Below, in pieces: positions 37,934 to 47,113 of a stretch of 64,000 nucleotides of DNA. Below the pieces are notes generated by a model. That model had not been told where the DNA came from, searched no databases, and was given only the letters and a program-made list of their open reading frames with translations. Numbering within the stretch: position 1 is the first letter of the stretch; the number at the start of each line of letters is the position of its first letter. Source of the DNA: Candidatus Kapaibacterium sp. (GTDB lineage Bacteria > Bacteroidota > Ignavibacteria > Kapaibacteriales > UBA2268); assembly GCA_013414795.1 (NCBI GenBank), contig CP058732.1, positions 1,339,950 to 1,403,949 on the forward strand. The letters run 5' to 3'. The position numbers were made by a program, and so were the translations under genes.

Positions 37934-38754
37934 AGTGTTTGGGTAATATTTTTAACAAAATCTGGATAGAAAAATCTTTCAATTTTTTTGCATTTCCCGT
38001 CAACAGGATTAATTTCTAAATAAACCCCTGCGATATGTTCGTCGCCGACTGCTTGTTCAAACTTATGCGGGGTTTGTAAAAGAAATCTTTTCACCGCAAT
38101 TTCTGTTTTTAAACCAACGACTGAATTATATGGTCCAGTCATACCGACGTCAGTGATGTAGCCAGTCCCATTGGGGAAAATTCTTTCGTCCGAAGTTTGA
38201 ATGTGTGTATGTGTGCCGATGATTGCACTAACTTTTCCGTCAAGGTAGTTTACAAGAGAAAGTTTTTCGGCTGTGGCTTCGGCGTGAAAATCGATAATGA
38301 CAATGTTCGTTTTGTTTTTAATATCATTTAAAGCACGTTCCGCAGTTCGAAAAGGGCAATCGATTGTATTCATAAATGTTCGCCCTTGTAGATTTAACAC
38401 ACCCACCGAGTAATTGGTGTTAGATATTCCATATATATAATATCCCAAGCCTGGATTACCGCTCGGGTAGTTTGCTGGTCGAAGAATTCTGTGTTCCTTT
38501 GCAAGAAGAGGGCGGGATTTCCAATTATCCCAGATATGGTTGCCAGTTGTAAGGACATCGAAACCACTTGAAAACAAGTATTCAGCAATTTCTTCTGTTA
38601 TACCTTTGCCGTCTACTGCATTTTCGGCATTGCCAATTACGAAATTGGGTTTATATTTTTCAAGAAAAATTGGAAAAAAGTTGGCAATTGCGTCCAAGCC
38701 AGATTTTCCAAAAATGTCCCCTATGAATAATATTTTTACGTTTTCGTTTTCCAA
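37930..38754 (-). CDS. YmdB-like metallophosphoesterase (TIGR00282 family)
   Basis: Binuclear metal phosphodiesterase; characterised YmdB members hydrolyse 2',3'-cyclic nucleotides. The metal-site motifs appear in order: ILFIGDIFGKSG, IGNAENAVDGKG, TTGNHIWDN, IIDFHAEATAEK and IGTHTHIQTSDERI. The 274-residue length is right. It is the first gene of a two-gene minus-strand operon with asd. In B. subtilis YmdB affects biofilm and motility decisions; whether this one does is unknown. Confidence 0.9.
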   Translation of the reverse strand: MENENVKILFIGDIFGKSGLDAIANFFPIFLEKYKPNFVIGNAENAVDGKGITEEIAEYLFSSGFDVLTTGNHIWDNWKSRPLLAKEHRILRPANYPSGNPGLGYYIYGISNTNYSVGVLNLQGRTFMNTIDCPFRTAERALNDIKNKTNIVIIDFHAEATAEKLSLVNYLDGKVSAIIGTHTHIQTSDERIFPNGTGYITDVGMTGPYNSVVGLKTEIAVKRFLLQTPHKFEQAVGDEHIAGVYLEINPVDGKCKKIERFFYPDFVKNITQTL

Positions 38755-38813
38755 GTTTTAATTTGTATTTTTAAAATTTTCAATTTAATAAAAATTAATT
38801 TCGTGAGAGGAAA

Positions 38814-39356
38814 ATGAAAATTTATACTAAAACTGGAGATAAAGGGCAAACTGGACTTTTCGATGGGACCCGAGTTTTGAAAAGCAATTTGCGTGTCGAA
38901 GCCTATGGTACTATCGATGAACTCAATTCTTACATTGGCACAATTGCTTCATTCGAAATTCCAGAAGCGGACAGATTGACTCTGCTTAAAATTTGCAAAC
39001 TTCTTTTTAATGCTGGGACTGACCTTGCAACGCCAAAGGAAAGCAAACTCCCAAAAGGTTTTCAACGAATATCCGACAATGAAGTCAAATTCCTTGAAGA
39101 ACAAATCGATAAATACACGAATGAACTGCCCGAATTAAAAAATTTCATTTTGCCTACGGGTTGCTTCGAATCTGGCTTTGTGCATATTGCGAGAACGGTA
39201 TGTAGGCGTGCAGAGAGATGCGTCGTTGAACTTGAACAAAGCGAAAAAGTTAATCATTCAGTTGTGGTTTTTTTAAATCGACTTTCAGATTTTCTCTTTG
39301 TATTCGCAAGATATGTAAATAAAATTAAGGGTGTCGAAGATATTGTTTGGAAGTAA
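38814..39356 (+). CDS. ATP:cob(I)alamin adenosyltransferase (PduO/MMAB type)
   Basis: Transfers the adenosyl group of ATP to cob(I)alamin, giving coenzyme B12. The N-terminal ATP loop is KIYTKTGDKGQTGLF, followed by VEAYGTIDELNSYIG, and the helical C-terminus has RRAERCVVELEQ and FLNRLSDFLFVFAR. The 180-residue length is usual. GAGAGGAAA precedes ATG 38814. No B12-dependent enzyme lies in this window, so the user of the cofactor must be elsewhere. Confidence 0.95.
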   Translation: MKIYTKTGDKGQTGLFDGTRVLKSNLRVEAYGTIDELNSYIGTIASFEIPEADRLTLLKICKLLFNAGTDLATPKESKLPKGFQRISDNEVKFLEEQIDKYTNELPELKNFILPTGCFESGFVHIARTVCRRAERCVVELEQSEKVNHSVVVFLNRLSDFLFVFARYVNKIKGVEDIVWK

Positions 39357-39398
39357 TGTATAAAAAGTGTTAATTTTGTTTTTTTAAAATGAGTTAAA

Positions 39399-39881
39399 AT
39401 GAAAACAGCAATAATTAATCTTGTGTTTTTGTGTCTTTTTGTTTTCTCTGCTTTGGCACAGGAAGGGAGATTACCACAGGGGGATGTAAACGAGAAGACC
39501 AAAAAGATTGGTGTTTTAGGTGTTCCCCAAGACGTTCTGGATAAGTGTCAAAATTTTTTCGATAAGATTATTGAAGGGAAAATCGAAAAGGCTTTCGACG
39601 ATTTCATTGGAAACAGTCCATTAAAGAAAAAAAATGAGGAAATTCAAAAGTTGATTTCTGAAACAAAGAGAGCAAATAATCTCTATGGAACGATTCGTTC
39701 ATATGAACCAATAAATGCAGAAATAGTAACTGAATCTTTTATACGTGTACGCTATTTAGCATATCATACAGATTTCCCAATGCGTTGGGTTTTCACCTTT
39801 TACAAATCACCAAAACTTGGGTGGATTGTTGTCAATATTCGCTTTGACGATTTAAGCGAATTTTTCTTCAAAGAGGATTAA
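39399..39881 (+). CDS. Secreted small protein of unknown function
   Basis: A signal peptide (MKTAIINLVFLCLFVFSALAQ) is followed by a 138-residue domain with helix FDKIIEGKIEKAFDDFI, a second helix NEEIQKLISETKRANNLYG and strands IRVRYLAYHTDFPMRWVFTFYKSP and GWIVVNIRFDDL. This helix-then-curved-sheet order resembles NTF2-like or DUF4019/DUF3887-type folds, but I cannot confirm it. It lies between the adenosyltransferase and the BatA-type gene. Confidence 0.65.
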   Translation: MKTAIINLVFLCLFVFSALAQEGRLPQGDVNEKTKKIGVLGVPQDVLDKCQNFFDKIIEGKIEKAFDDFIGNSPLKKKNEEIQKLISETKRANNLYGTIRSYEPINAEIVTESFIRVRYLAYHTDFPMRWVFTFYKSPKLGWIVVNIRFDDLSEFFFKED

Positions 39882-39935
39882 TTTAAATTTTATCTTCCCA
39901 AATTCGTTTAATTTTTTTTATCAAGTGAAGGTGAT

Positions 39936-42026
39936 ATGCATTTTCTTAATCCTTTATATTTATTTGGGCTTGCATTAGCGTCCATTCCTATTCTTATTCA
40001 TTTATTAATCATACGAAAGAACAAGACGATTGAATTTTCATCCCTTCGATTCTTAAAAGAATTGCAAAAAACACAAATAAGAAGGTTAAAACTTAAACAA
40101 TTGCTATTGTTAATACTTCGCACCCTAATAATTGTTTTTCTGATTCTTTCATTTTCCCGTCCAGTTGTTCGAAGCGATTTTCCTATCTTTCGCAACTATT
40201 CAAATATTTCAACAGTGATTATTCTCGATAATTCAATTTCAATGGATGTCTCCGATGAGTTTGGAAATCGTCTTCGTCAGGGGAAAGGCTTTGTAACATC
40301 GCTTTTGGATAATTTGCGTGAAGGCGACCAAGTGGCTTTAATTCACACGACTGATATTACATCGAACGGTGCTTTTACTTCCGATTTTCAATTTATCAAG
40401 GATGAACTTGCAAGAACAAATGTTTCTTTGGTAACTTCTTCGTACGAAAACTCATTGAGACTTGCCCAAAAAATTTTGAGCGAATCGAAAAATTTCTCGA
40501 AAGAAGTGTTTCTAATTTCTGACTTCCAGAAGTCTGCTTTACGAAATTTCACAGACTCTGTACGACTTTTCGATTCTCAAACTTCTTTGAATTTAGTTCA
40601 AGTTGGTGGAAAGTCTCGATTTCAAATTGAAAACGTTTCCATCGATTCTGTTGTTCCTTTAACTCGCATATTTGAACAAAACAAATTCGTCGAGTTTGAG
40701 GTTTACCTTTCGAATTCTTCAAATAAAAATTTAGATAATCTGGTTTTAAGTTTGTTTATGAATGGAGAACGTTCGGCACAGAGACTTTTCAATCTCCAAG
40801 CGAAAGGACATCAGAAAGTTGTTATTGGCGGTAATGTTAAAAGTAAGGGAATAGTGCGGTGTCTTTTTGAAATTGAATCTGATGCACTGGAATATGACAA
40901 CAAAAGATGGTTCGGTTTTATTGTCCCCGATATAATCACTGTTGGATTGGTTTCCGATAACGAAAGTGGCTATATCCATAAGTTTTTAAAATCTCTCGAG
41001 GGGGAGAATATTCAGTCGAAGTTAATACTTCCAAATCAAGTTGGGGTTTCCAATCTATCGGATGTAGCCGTACTAATTATTGAAAACCCGAACCTCGACA
41101 ATGGTTCTTATCAAAAAATTCGGGAATATTTAAAGTCTGGGAAAGGGCTTTTGCTCTTTCCACCAATTTCGGGTAATGATTTGCCATTGAAGAATTTCTT
41201 TGCTTCAATTGGCATTGGTTTAAACTTCGAATCAAAGAGTTTTGGTGCAAACAATTCTCCAACGTTTAATTTTATTGATTTAGAACATCAATTATTTTTA
41301 AATGTTTTTGCTCCAACAAGTGATAAAAGTATTGTTATTCCAGACCCGCCAAAAATAAGTAATCTATTGACAACTTCCTCTGGGCTTGCTTTAATTCAAA
41401 CAAGTGCTGGTCAATTTTTAACCGAATTCAACTTTGAAGGAAGCAAAATTCTATATTGCAGTGTTGCACCAGATTTGAAGTGGGGCAACTTTGTGCTTAC
41501 CTCGCTTTTTCCAGTTCTAATATATCGTTCGATATTTTACTTAAATAGTTTCAATGAATATAACTTTTCATTGGTTTGTGGCGAACCGTTAAGTTTAACT
41601 TTTCCCAAAGGAATAACGCCAACAAACCTTTTCCGTGTTGAAGATCCATTGGGAAACACAACTGAAATGCAAGCAGTTCAATTACCTTCGGGCAATCTTC
41701 TTGAGTTGAGAAATTTATTGGTAATTGGTACTTATGGGCTAAAAAATGGGGATGACGTTCCGATTGGAACTGTCTCCGTTAATGTCGATGCGAAGGAGTC
41801 ATTGCTGGATTTAGCAGAGAAGGAGCAAATTATTTCCTACATTAGAAAACATTTACATAAAGATGTAAAAGTAAATTTCATTGATGATTTAAAAAGTTTT
41901 CATAGTGCTGATTTCCGTGAATACGCTGGCACTGAACTTTGGAAATTATTCTTGATACTTGCAATTATTTCGGCAATTCTGGAAATGATTGTTGCAAGAA
42001 CTTCAAGAAGAGAAATGGAAAATTGA
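39936..42026 (+). CDS. BatA-type inner-membrane protein with VWA domain
   Basis: The N-terminus MHFLNPLYLFGLALASIPILIHLL with an adjacent second hydrophobic segment (about 55-73) is the double-transmembrane BatA domain. Next is a VWA domain with MIDAS DNSISM (98-103) and VFLISDFQKS, then an extended periplasmic region and a last transmembrane helix near residues 668-687. Such proteins often accompany MoxR ATPases and BatB/BatD; none are seen nearby. It might sense or organise envelope proteins, but the role is unproven. Confidence 0.85.
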   Translation: MHFLNPLYLFGLALASIPILIHLLIIRKNKTIEFSSLRFLKELQKTQIRRLKLKQLLLLILRTLIIVFLILSFSRPVVRSDFPIFRNYSNISTVIILDNSISMDVSDEFGNRLRQGKGFVTSLLDNLREGDQVALIHTTDITSNGAFTSDFQFIKDELARTNVSLVTSSYENSLRLAQKILSESKNFSKEVFLISDFQKSALRNFTDSVRLFDSQTSLNLVQVGGKSRFQIENVSIDSVVPLTRIFEQNKFVEFEVYLSNSSNKNLDNLVLSLFMNGERSAQRLFNLQAKGHQKVVIGGNVKSKGIVRCLFEIESDALEYDNKRWFGFIVPDIITVGLVSDNESGYIHKFLKSLEGENIQSKLILPNQVGVSNLSDVAVLIIENPNLDNGSYQKIREYLKSGKGLLLFPPISGNDLPLKNFFASIGIGLNFESKSFGANNSPTFNFIDLEHQLFLNVFAPTSDKSIVIPDPPKISNLLTTSSGLALIQTSAGQFLTEFNFEGSKILYCSVAPDLKWGNFVLTSLFPVLIYRSIFYLNSFNEYNFSLVCGEPLSLTFPKGITPTNLFRVEDPLGNTTEMQAVQLPSGNLLELRNLLVIGTYGLKNGDDVPIGTVSVNVDAKESLLDLAEKEQIISYIRKHLHKDVKVNFIDDLKSFHSADFREYAGTELWKLFLILAIISAILEMIVARTSRREMEN

Positions 42027-42073
42027 TAATTATGTATTATTTTTGAATGTGTGGTCAGTTTACAGTTTGATTA

Positions 42074-42883
42074 ATGGATAACTTAATCATAAATCGAAAA
42101 GTAAAAATTCTTCGGGAGCAAATCCAAGAGCAAAAGCAACAACTTCTTGAATTAATTGAAAAATGGTATTATCTTCGTTACGTTGTCCAACCCCGCATTC
42201 AATTCGAATATGAAAAGATATTTGGCGATTTGGAAAATGAATTGGAAGAGAAGGCTTCGATTTGCGATAGTATGGAAAGAAAAATCGAACTTTTCTTTGT
42301 CAAAATCAATCGAGGAATGAAGATAAACAGAAAAATATGGAATTTTGTAGAAAAGTCCGTCGAAGAGCAAAAATTGCAATCGACGAAAAGCAATTCTAAA
42401 TCCTCGAAATTCAGTCCACTTAATTTTGAACGAACCGAAAATGGCGACAATCTCAATAAAGAATTGACTAAAATGTATAAGGCATTGGTAAAGCAACTAC
42501 ATCCCGATTTATCGGGAGAAACTGAAATCTTCAGAAAGTTTTGGGTTCCTATCCAAGACGCTTACAAAGAAAGAAATTATTCCAAAATTCGAATTTTTTA
42601 TAAAATTTTGAATGAAAATTTTGATAATTTCGATTTTGAAGAAGATACAATTGTAAAATTGGAAGAGGAATTGAAGGAGTTGCGACTTATGGTTGCAATT
42701 GAAAAGCGAGTGTTGGAACGAATGGTAACACAAGAGCCTTTTGTCTATGAGAAAAATTTAAAAAACCCATATTGGATTGATGAGCATAGAAAAAAATTAA
42801 AAGAAAAGATTTCCTTTCTTGATAAGCAAATAGATTTCAACCGTCGTTTGTTGGAAAAAATCGAAGAGAATTTGGAGGATTGA
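42074..42883 (+). CDS. Coiled-coil protein with central J-domain-like segment
   Basis: A 269-residue cytoplasmic protein. Residues 1-105 and about 190-265 are long, charged coiled-coil-like helices. The middle has LTKMYKALVKQLHPDLSGE with His-Pro-Asp at 143-145, followed by a helix (FRKFWVPIQDAYKERNYSKI). This is the helix II-HPD-helix III layout of a J domain, which stimulates Hsp70 ATPase. There is no G/F-rich or zinc region, so it would be a class C type. It is a plausible specialised DnaK partner, but the rest is unrecognised. The start codon context is AT-rich without a clear ribosome site. Confidence 0.7.
   Translation: MDNLIINRKVKILREQIQEQKQQLLELIEKWYYLRYVVQPRIQFEYEKIFGDLENELEEKASICDSMERKIELFFVKINRGMKINRKIWNFVEKSVEEQKLQSTKSNSKSSKFSPLNFERTENGDNLNKELTKMYKALVKQLHPDLSGETEIFRKFWVPIQDAYKERNYSKIRIFYKILNENFDNFDFEEDTIVKLEEELKELRLMVAIEKRVLERMVTQEPFVYEKNLKNPYWIDEHRKKLKEKISFLDKQIDFNRRLLEKIEENLED
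42874..42878 (+). promoter_or_regulatory. Shine-Dalgarno of the cupin gene
   Basis: GGAGG lies 4 bases before ATG 42883 and inside the last codons of the upstream gene. It favours ATG 42883 over the TTG at 42880. Confidence 0.7.
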
Positions 42884-43203
42884 TGGATGCAATTTTAGCA
42901 AAAGTAAAGAAACTAAATGACTTGATTGATTACCAAGAAAATTCAATAGTGAGCAAGATTATAACTAAAAAGAAAACTGGCAATCTGACTTTGTTTGCTT
43001 TTTGGGCTGGACAGGAGTTGAGCGAACATACTTCACCTTTTGATGCTTTTGTATATTGTGTTGATGGCGAAGGAATAGTAACTATCGATGGATTTGAACA
43101 TCATTTAACAGTTGGGGACGTAATTTTAATGCCAGCAAATCATCCTCACGCAGTTAAAGCAAAAACCAAATTCAAAATGTTGCTTGTGATGATTAAAGAC
43201 TAA
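42883..43203 (+). CDS. Small cupin-domain protein
   Basis: A 106-residue single cupin. The beta-barrel motifs are ELSEHTSPFDAFVYCVDGEG (motif 1) and GDVILMPANHPHAV (motif 2). Motif 1 has only one His (49) instead of HxH, and motif 2 supplies His89, so metal binding may be reduced or changed. This matches a widespread group of short cupins of unknown function. It overlaps the upstream stop by one base (TGATG) and lies 21 bases before fbp, so it may be in the same transcript. Confidence 0.88.
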   Translation: MDAILAKVKKLNDLIDYQENSIVSKIITKKKTGNLTLFAFWAGQELSEHTSPFDAFVYCVDGEGIVTIDGFEHHLTVGDVILMPANHPHAVKAKTKFKMLLVMIKD

Positions 43204-43224
43204 TTCAATAAATCAAGGTTTACG

Positions 43225-44241
43225 ATGGAAAATTCAACCACACCAAAGTTAATTACTATTGATCGTCATATTAATGAGGAGCAGGATCTTCATCCAGAGG
43301 CAACTGGTGAATTTACTTTTCTGCTCCATGATTTTACTTTTGCAATAAGACTTATCGAGCGTGAAATTCGTCGGGCGGGTTTGAATGATATTTTAGGCTT
43401 AACTGAAAACATTAATATTCACGGTGAGACAGTCAAGAAACTCGACCAATTTGCGTTTGAGGTAATCTATCGAGCGATGGACCATAATGGTAATCTTTGT
43501 GTTATGGCTTGCGAAGAAGCAAATGGCTTAATGAAAATTCCAGAAAAGTATCCAAAAGGTAAATATGTTCTTGTTTTCGACCCACTCGATGGTTCTTCGA
43601 ATATCGATGTTAACATCACTTTGGGGACAATCTTTGGTTTTTACAAAAGGCTCGACCCAACTTTAAGAACTGATGGGACTATTGAAGATGTTCTTCAACC
43701 AGGAAGGAAATTGGTAGCCGCTGGATATGTCCTCTATGGAAGCAGTACTGTTATGGTCTATACGACTGGTCACGGTGTCAATGTGTTTACTTACGACCCC
43801 ACGGTTGGTGAGTTTTTACTTACAAAAAAAGGTTTAAAAATGCCTGAATGGAACAATCAATATTCTGTCAACGAAGGTTACTATCATAAGTGGGATGAGA
43901 AATTCAGAAAGTATATTGATTTTATAAAGACACCTTCGCCCGACAAAAAGAGACCTTATAGTTTAAGATATGTTGGAACAGCGGTTGCAGATGTCCACCG
44001 AGTGCTGAACTATGGCGGCATTTTTATGTATCCTGGCGACAAGTCCCATCCACAAGGGAAATTGCGATTGCTTTACGAAGCAAATCCGCTTTCTTTTGTG
44101 ATTGAACAAGCAGGTGGACGAGCAACAGATGGACAAACAGATATTCTCGACATTGTTCCCAGTTCAATTCATCAAAAGACACCTTTATTTATTGGAAGCA
44201 AGAGAAATGTAGATGAATTAATGGAATTTCTAAATAGTTAA
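43225..44241 (+). CDS. fbp: Class I fructose-1,6-bisphosphatase
   Basis: Gluconeogenic enzyme that hydrolyses fructose 1,6-bisphosphate to fructose 6-phosphate. Metal ligands lie in MACEEANG (Glu98) and VFDPLDGSSNIDVN (Asp119, Asp122). LRYVGTAVADVHRVLNYGGIFMYPGD and the C-terminal IEQAGGRATDG are also class I hallmarks. The 338 residues are complete. The following 156 bases are non-coding and T-rich. Confidence 0.97.
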   Translation: MENSTTPKLITIDRHINEEQDLHPEATGEFTFLLHDFTFAIRLIEREIRRAGLNDILGLTENINIHGETVKKLDQFAFEVIYRAMDHNGNLCVMACEEANGLMKIPEKYPKGKYVLVFDPLDGSSNIDVNITLGTIFGFYKRLDPTLRTDGTIEDVLQPGRKLVAAGYVLYGSSTVMVYTTGHGVNVFTYDPTVGEFLLTKKGLKMPEWNNQYSVNEGYYHKWDEKFRKYIDFIKTPSPDKKRPYSLRYVGTAVADVHRVLNYGGIFMYPGDKSHPQGKLRLLYEANPLSFVIEQAGGRATDGQTDILDIVPSSIHQKTPLFIGSKRNVDELMEFLNS

Positions 44242-44289
44242 TCTTTTATATTTTATATTTTTTACATTATTTTGACCCCCTCCATTAAA

Positions 44290-44304
44290 TGAACAAATTG
44301 TTCA
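44290..44304. repeat. Short perfect palindrome in the fbp-rlpA gap
   Basis: TGAACAA and TTGTTCA flank a single A. The 156-base gap (44242-44397) otherwise consists of T-rich sequence, with a run of eight T starting about 9 bases after the palindrome. It may be part of a weak terminator for fbp or an operator for the next gene. Evidence is thin. Confidence 0.3.
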
Positions 44305-44397
44305 GGACTCGATTTTTTTTATTACTTTTTTTTAATTTTTTTTTAATTGTGGTTATAGCCAAGTTCTTATATTTTTGTAGGTTATGTAAACCAAATT

Positions 44398-45180
44398 TTG
44401 AGAATAGTGAGAATAAACAAGAAGCATTTAATCATTTTGGGCTCTGTATTGTCGATATTTGTTGCCATTTTGCTTTTAGTTTTGGTGGGCAAGTTTTTTG
44501 TCTTTGCTGAAAACAGTGGGAACCCAACTGCTTCATCAAGTTCCGAAATTCAAAGTATTTCTGATTACGACATTTCGGAATTTTTCTATTTCAAACAGGA
44601 AGGCAAAGCCTCTTGGTATGGCAAAAGGTTTCACAAAAGAGGAACAGCAAGCGGGGAAAAATTTGATATGTATCGATTTACTGCTGCTCATAGATATTTA
44701 CCTTTTGGTACGATAGTCAGAATTAGAAATACCCAGAACGATAGCGTTTTACTCGTTAGAATTAACGACCGTGGTCCATTTGTTTTTTCAAAAATAATAG
44801 ATTTATCGTACAATTCTGCAAAGTACTTGGATGCATTTGGCAATCCATTTGTAGAAATTGAGGCATTAGTTCCAAAAAGTGATACGGAACTTGAAATTTC
44901 CGAGAAGTATTATTTTGGTTATTCATTCGAGTATCCGTTGGTTTGTTTACCCGAAAATAAAATTGTTTTTTTGAAAGAATTTGATGTTTTCGAAGATGCA
45001 TTGGATTTCTATAAAACTGCTCAAAGTGAATTTCCCGACCAATTTTTGTACCTTTTTGTTCCCTTCGACCAAGGGTATAAAAATATCAAATACTTAGAAG
45101 AGCAGAAATTTTATGTTGGTTATTATGCCTCCCCAAATAAAGAAAAACAAAACAAATATGTCCAGATTAATTCAGAATAA
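44398..45180 (+). CDS. RlpA-like lytic transglycosylase/septal-ring protein
   Basis: Membrane-anchored protein with one transmembrane segment (about 11-35). The double-psi barrel shows KASWYGKRFHKRGTASGEKFD, FTAAHRYLPFGT and VRINDRGPF, the substrate-contact motifs of RlpA, which cleaves glycan strands lacking stem peptides. The C-terminal ~85 residues are not an obvious SPOR domain, although DVFEDALDFYKTAQSEFPDQFLYLF has a SPOR-like length. The start is uncertain: TTG 44398 is the longest, and GTG 44407 is also possible. Confidence 0.8.
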   Translation: MRIVRINKKHLIILGSVLSIFVAILLLVLVGKFFVFAENSGNPTASSSSEIQSISDYDISEFFYFKQEGKASWYGKRFHKRGTASGEKFDMYRFTAAHRYLPFGTIVRIRNTQNDSVLLVRINDRGPFVFSKIIDLSYNSAKYLDAFGNPFVEIEALVPKSDTELEISEKYYFGYSFEYPLVCLPENKIVFLKEFDVFEDALDFYKTAQSEFPDQFLYLFVPFDQGYKNIKYLEEQKFYVGYYASPNKEKQNKYVQINSE

Positions 45181-45242
45181 GTTTCTTAAACTATTTCATT
45201 TTTAGTAACTTTGTATTTTGCAATTTTAACAAAGGTGTTGAA

Positions 45243-46736
45243 GTGAAAAAGAATTATTCTGTTTTTATTTTGTTTTTCATTTTCACAATCATTCTGCAAA
45301 GTTTTCAATGCGAATCTCCCGAATTTACAACCGCAAAACTCGCAATTCGCAACAAAGACCTCGACAAAGCAGAATTGAACCTGGAGAAAGAAATCAAAAA
45401 TAATCCAAATAATGGTCAAGCCTACATAATGTTGGCAGAAGTCCGACAAATGAAAAACGATTTTAAAGGTGCGGCTCTTACAATTAACAGTGCCGACTCA
45501 ATCATCAAAGATGCTTTGCTGAAAATCCAAGCCGAGCAGTTTAAAAGTAATCTTTGGCGAGTTGCCTACAATAATGGAATCGATTTGTTTAATAGGTATT
45601 TTGCTACAAAAAATGAGAAGTTTCTAGACTCTGCAATTGATGTATTTAATGCTGGTGTTCTGGTTCGTCCTCAAATTTATGATTTCTATCCGCTAATTGG
45701 TCAAGCCTACGAAGTAAAAGGTGATACTTCAAGTGCAATTAAATATTACAAACTTTATGCCGATGTTATCAAAGAAGAATTGAACTTTGCTAAAGACTAT
45801 GGTGTTTATTTAAATATGCCTCGTGAGGATTTTCTTGCAAAGGTTGGAAAACCCACATTTTCCAAAGGATTAAGGTTTAATCCCCAAAGCGATTCAATTT
45901 TAATTGACCGTTTTGATTTGAATGGTAAAGAAGTTTATCTTTACTCCCGCGATAAAATTGGTTTTTTCACAATTTTTGGTTGGCGAGTGAACCCGCCGAA
46001 GTTTTGGCCAACAAATGAAAAAGAACAGCCCACTGAACTGAACTCAACCCCTTTTGCGGGTCTTGCCCAAACTTATTTCAATCGAGGAGATTATGATAAT
46101 TCGGTAAAATATCTGAAACTGTTGTTATTGCTCGAACCAGACAATTCCGAAGCAAATGCATTTTTGGTCAATATTTACCAATTGGAAAGGAAGGAAGAAG
46201 AAGCCATAGAATTTGCAAAGTCTTTAATTGCAAAGGACCCAAAGAATAAACTTTATCACGCTATTTTGGCAGATATATTACTTCAACTTGGAAAGTATGA
46301 CGAGGCTATTGCGGAATACGAAAAAGCAATTCAAATCGACCCCAATTTTGATTTAGCGATAAGAAATTGTGCTGCTGCGTACAAAAATAAAGTTGCGTTA
46401 ATACAAAAGCGACAGATTGAGGAAAACAAAATAAATGAAAAAGAATACATTGATGATTTAAAAAAGTCTGCTGAACTTTTTGAAAAGGCGAAGAAAACTC
46501 CTCGCTTTACCAATGACTTCGAACTGTACAAGGACCTTGCAGAAATCTATTTTGTAATGAACGATCAAACTGCGTTAAAACAAACGGTTGCCGAAATGGA
46601 AGCACTTGAACAAATAATAAAAGAAGAGGATAAAGAGGCATACTATCTTGCACTATTAAAGATTTATAGTTCGTATTTGAAGGATGAAAAGAAAACTAAT
46701 GCTGTTCAAGAACGTCTTAACAATTTTAGAAAATAA
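45243..46736 (+). CDS. TPR-repeat membrane-associated protein
   Basis: An N-terminal hydrophobic signal or anchor (about 5-22) is followed by tetratricopeptide repeats: AKLAIRNKDLDKAELNLEKEIKNNPNN, and later AQTYFNRGDYDNSVKYLKLLLLLEPDNSEA and HAILADILLQLGKYDEAIAEYEKAIQIDPNFDLA. A Cys follows the hydrophobic stretch (SFQC), but Gln before it is a poor lipobox. The C-terminus has a further TPR-like unit. GTG 45243 is preceded by AAAGG 7 bases upstream. It probably works as a protein-interaction scaffold in the envelope; the partner is unknown. Confidence 0.8.
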   Translation: MKKNYSVFILFFIFTIILQSFQCESPEFTTAKLAIRNKDLDKAELNLEKEIKNNPNNGQAYIMLAEVRQMKNDFKGAALTINSADSIIKDALLKIQAEQFKSNLWRVAYNNGIDLFNRYFATKNEKFLDSAIDVFNAGVLVRPQIYDFYPLIGQAYEVKGDTSSAIKYYKLYADVIKEELNFAKDYGVYLNMPREDFLAKVGKPTFSKGLRFNPQSDSILIDRFDLNGKEVYLYSRDKIGFFTIFGWRVNPPKFWPTNEKEQPTELNSTPFAGLAQTYFNRGDYDNSVKYLKLLLLLEPDNSEANAFLVNIYQLERKEEEAIEFAKSLIAKDPKNKLYHAILADILLQLGKYDEAIAEYEKAIQIDPNFDLAIRNCAAAYKNKVALIQKRQIEENKINEKEYIDDLKKSAELFEKAKKTPRFTNDFELYKDLAEIYFVMNDQTALKQTVAEMEALEQIIKEEDKEAYYLALLKIYSSYLKDEKKTNAVQERLNNFRK

Positions 46737-46749
46737 TTGGAGGCTTGTT

Positions 46750-47073
46750 ATGAGTGAGAAAAAAGAACCACAGCAAATTCAGCAACAAATCAACATCGAG
46801 TTGGGTGAGAAAGAAGCCGAAGGTATTTATTCCAATTTGGTGATTCTATCACATAGCCCAGCAGAGTTTGTTTTCGATTTTACACGAATTCTTCCTGGTT
46901 TGCCAAAGGGTCGAGTACTTTCCAGAATTATTATGACCCCGCAACACGCAAAATTATTTATGCGTGCTTTAATTGAAAACATACAGAATTACGAGAATCA
47001 GTATGGAGAGATAAATATCGACCGAGGCGATAAGATTTATCCTGGAATGGGAAATATTCCGAAGATAAATTGA
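46750..47073 (+). CDS. DUF3467 family protein
   Basis: A 107-residue conserved protein of unknown function. YSNLVILSHSPAEFVFDFTRILPGLPKGRVLSRIIMTPQHAKLF is the signature of the family. A GGAGG (46739-46743) 6 bases upstream supports ATG 46750; an in-frame start at 46684 would lie inside the TPR gene and is unlikely. The last gene before a terminator hairpin. Confidence 0.88.
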   Translation: MSEKKEPQQIQQQINIELGEKEAEGIYSNLVILSHSPAEFVFDFTRILPGLPKGRVLSRIIMTPQHAKLFMRALIENIQNYENQYGEINIDRGDKIYPGMGNIPKIN

Positions 47074-47113
47074 GTTTGCAAAATTGGTTATAGGTTTTAA
47101 TATGTTAATCTTA

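Noticed and set aside
44289-44510. A short forward ORF overlapping the start of the RlpA-like gene
   Set aside because: It runs through T-rich sequence, is out of frame with the conserved barrel and has no recognisable product.
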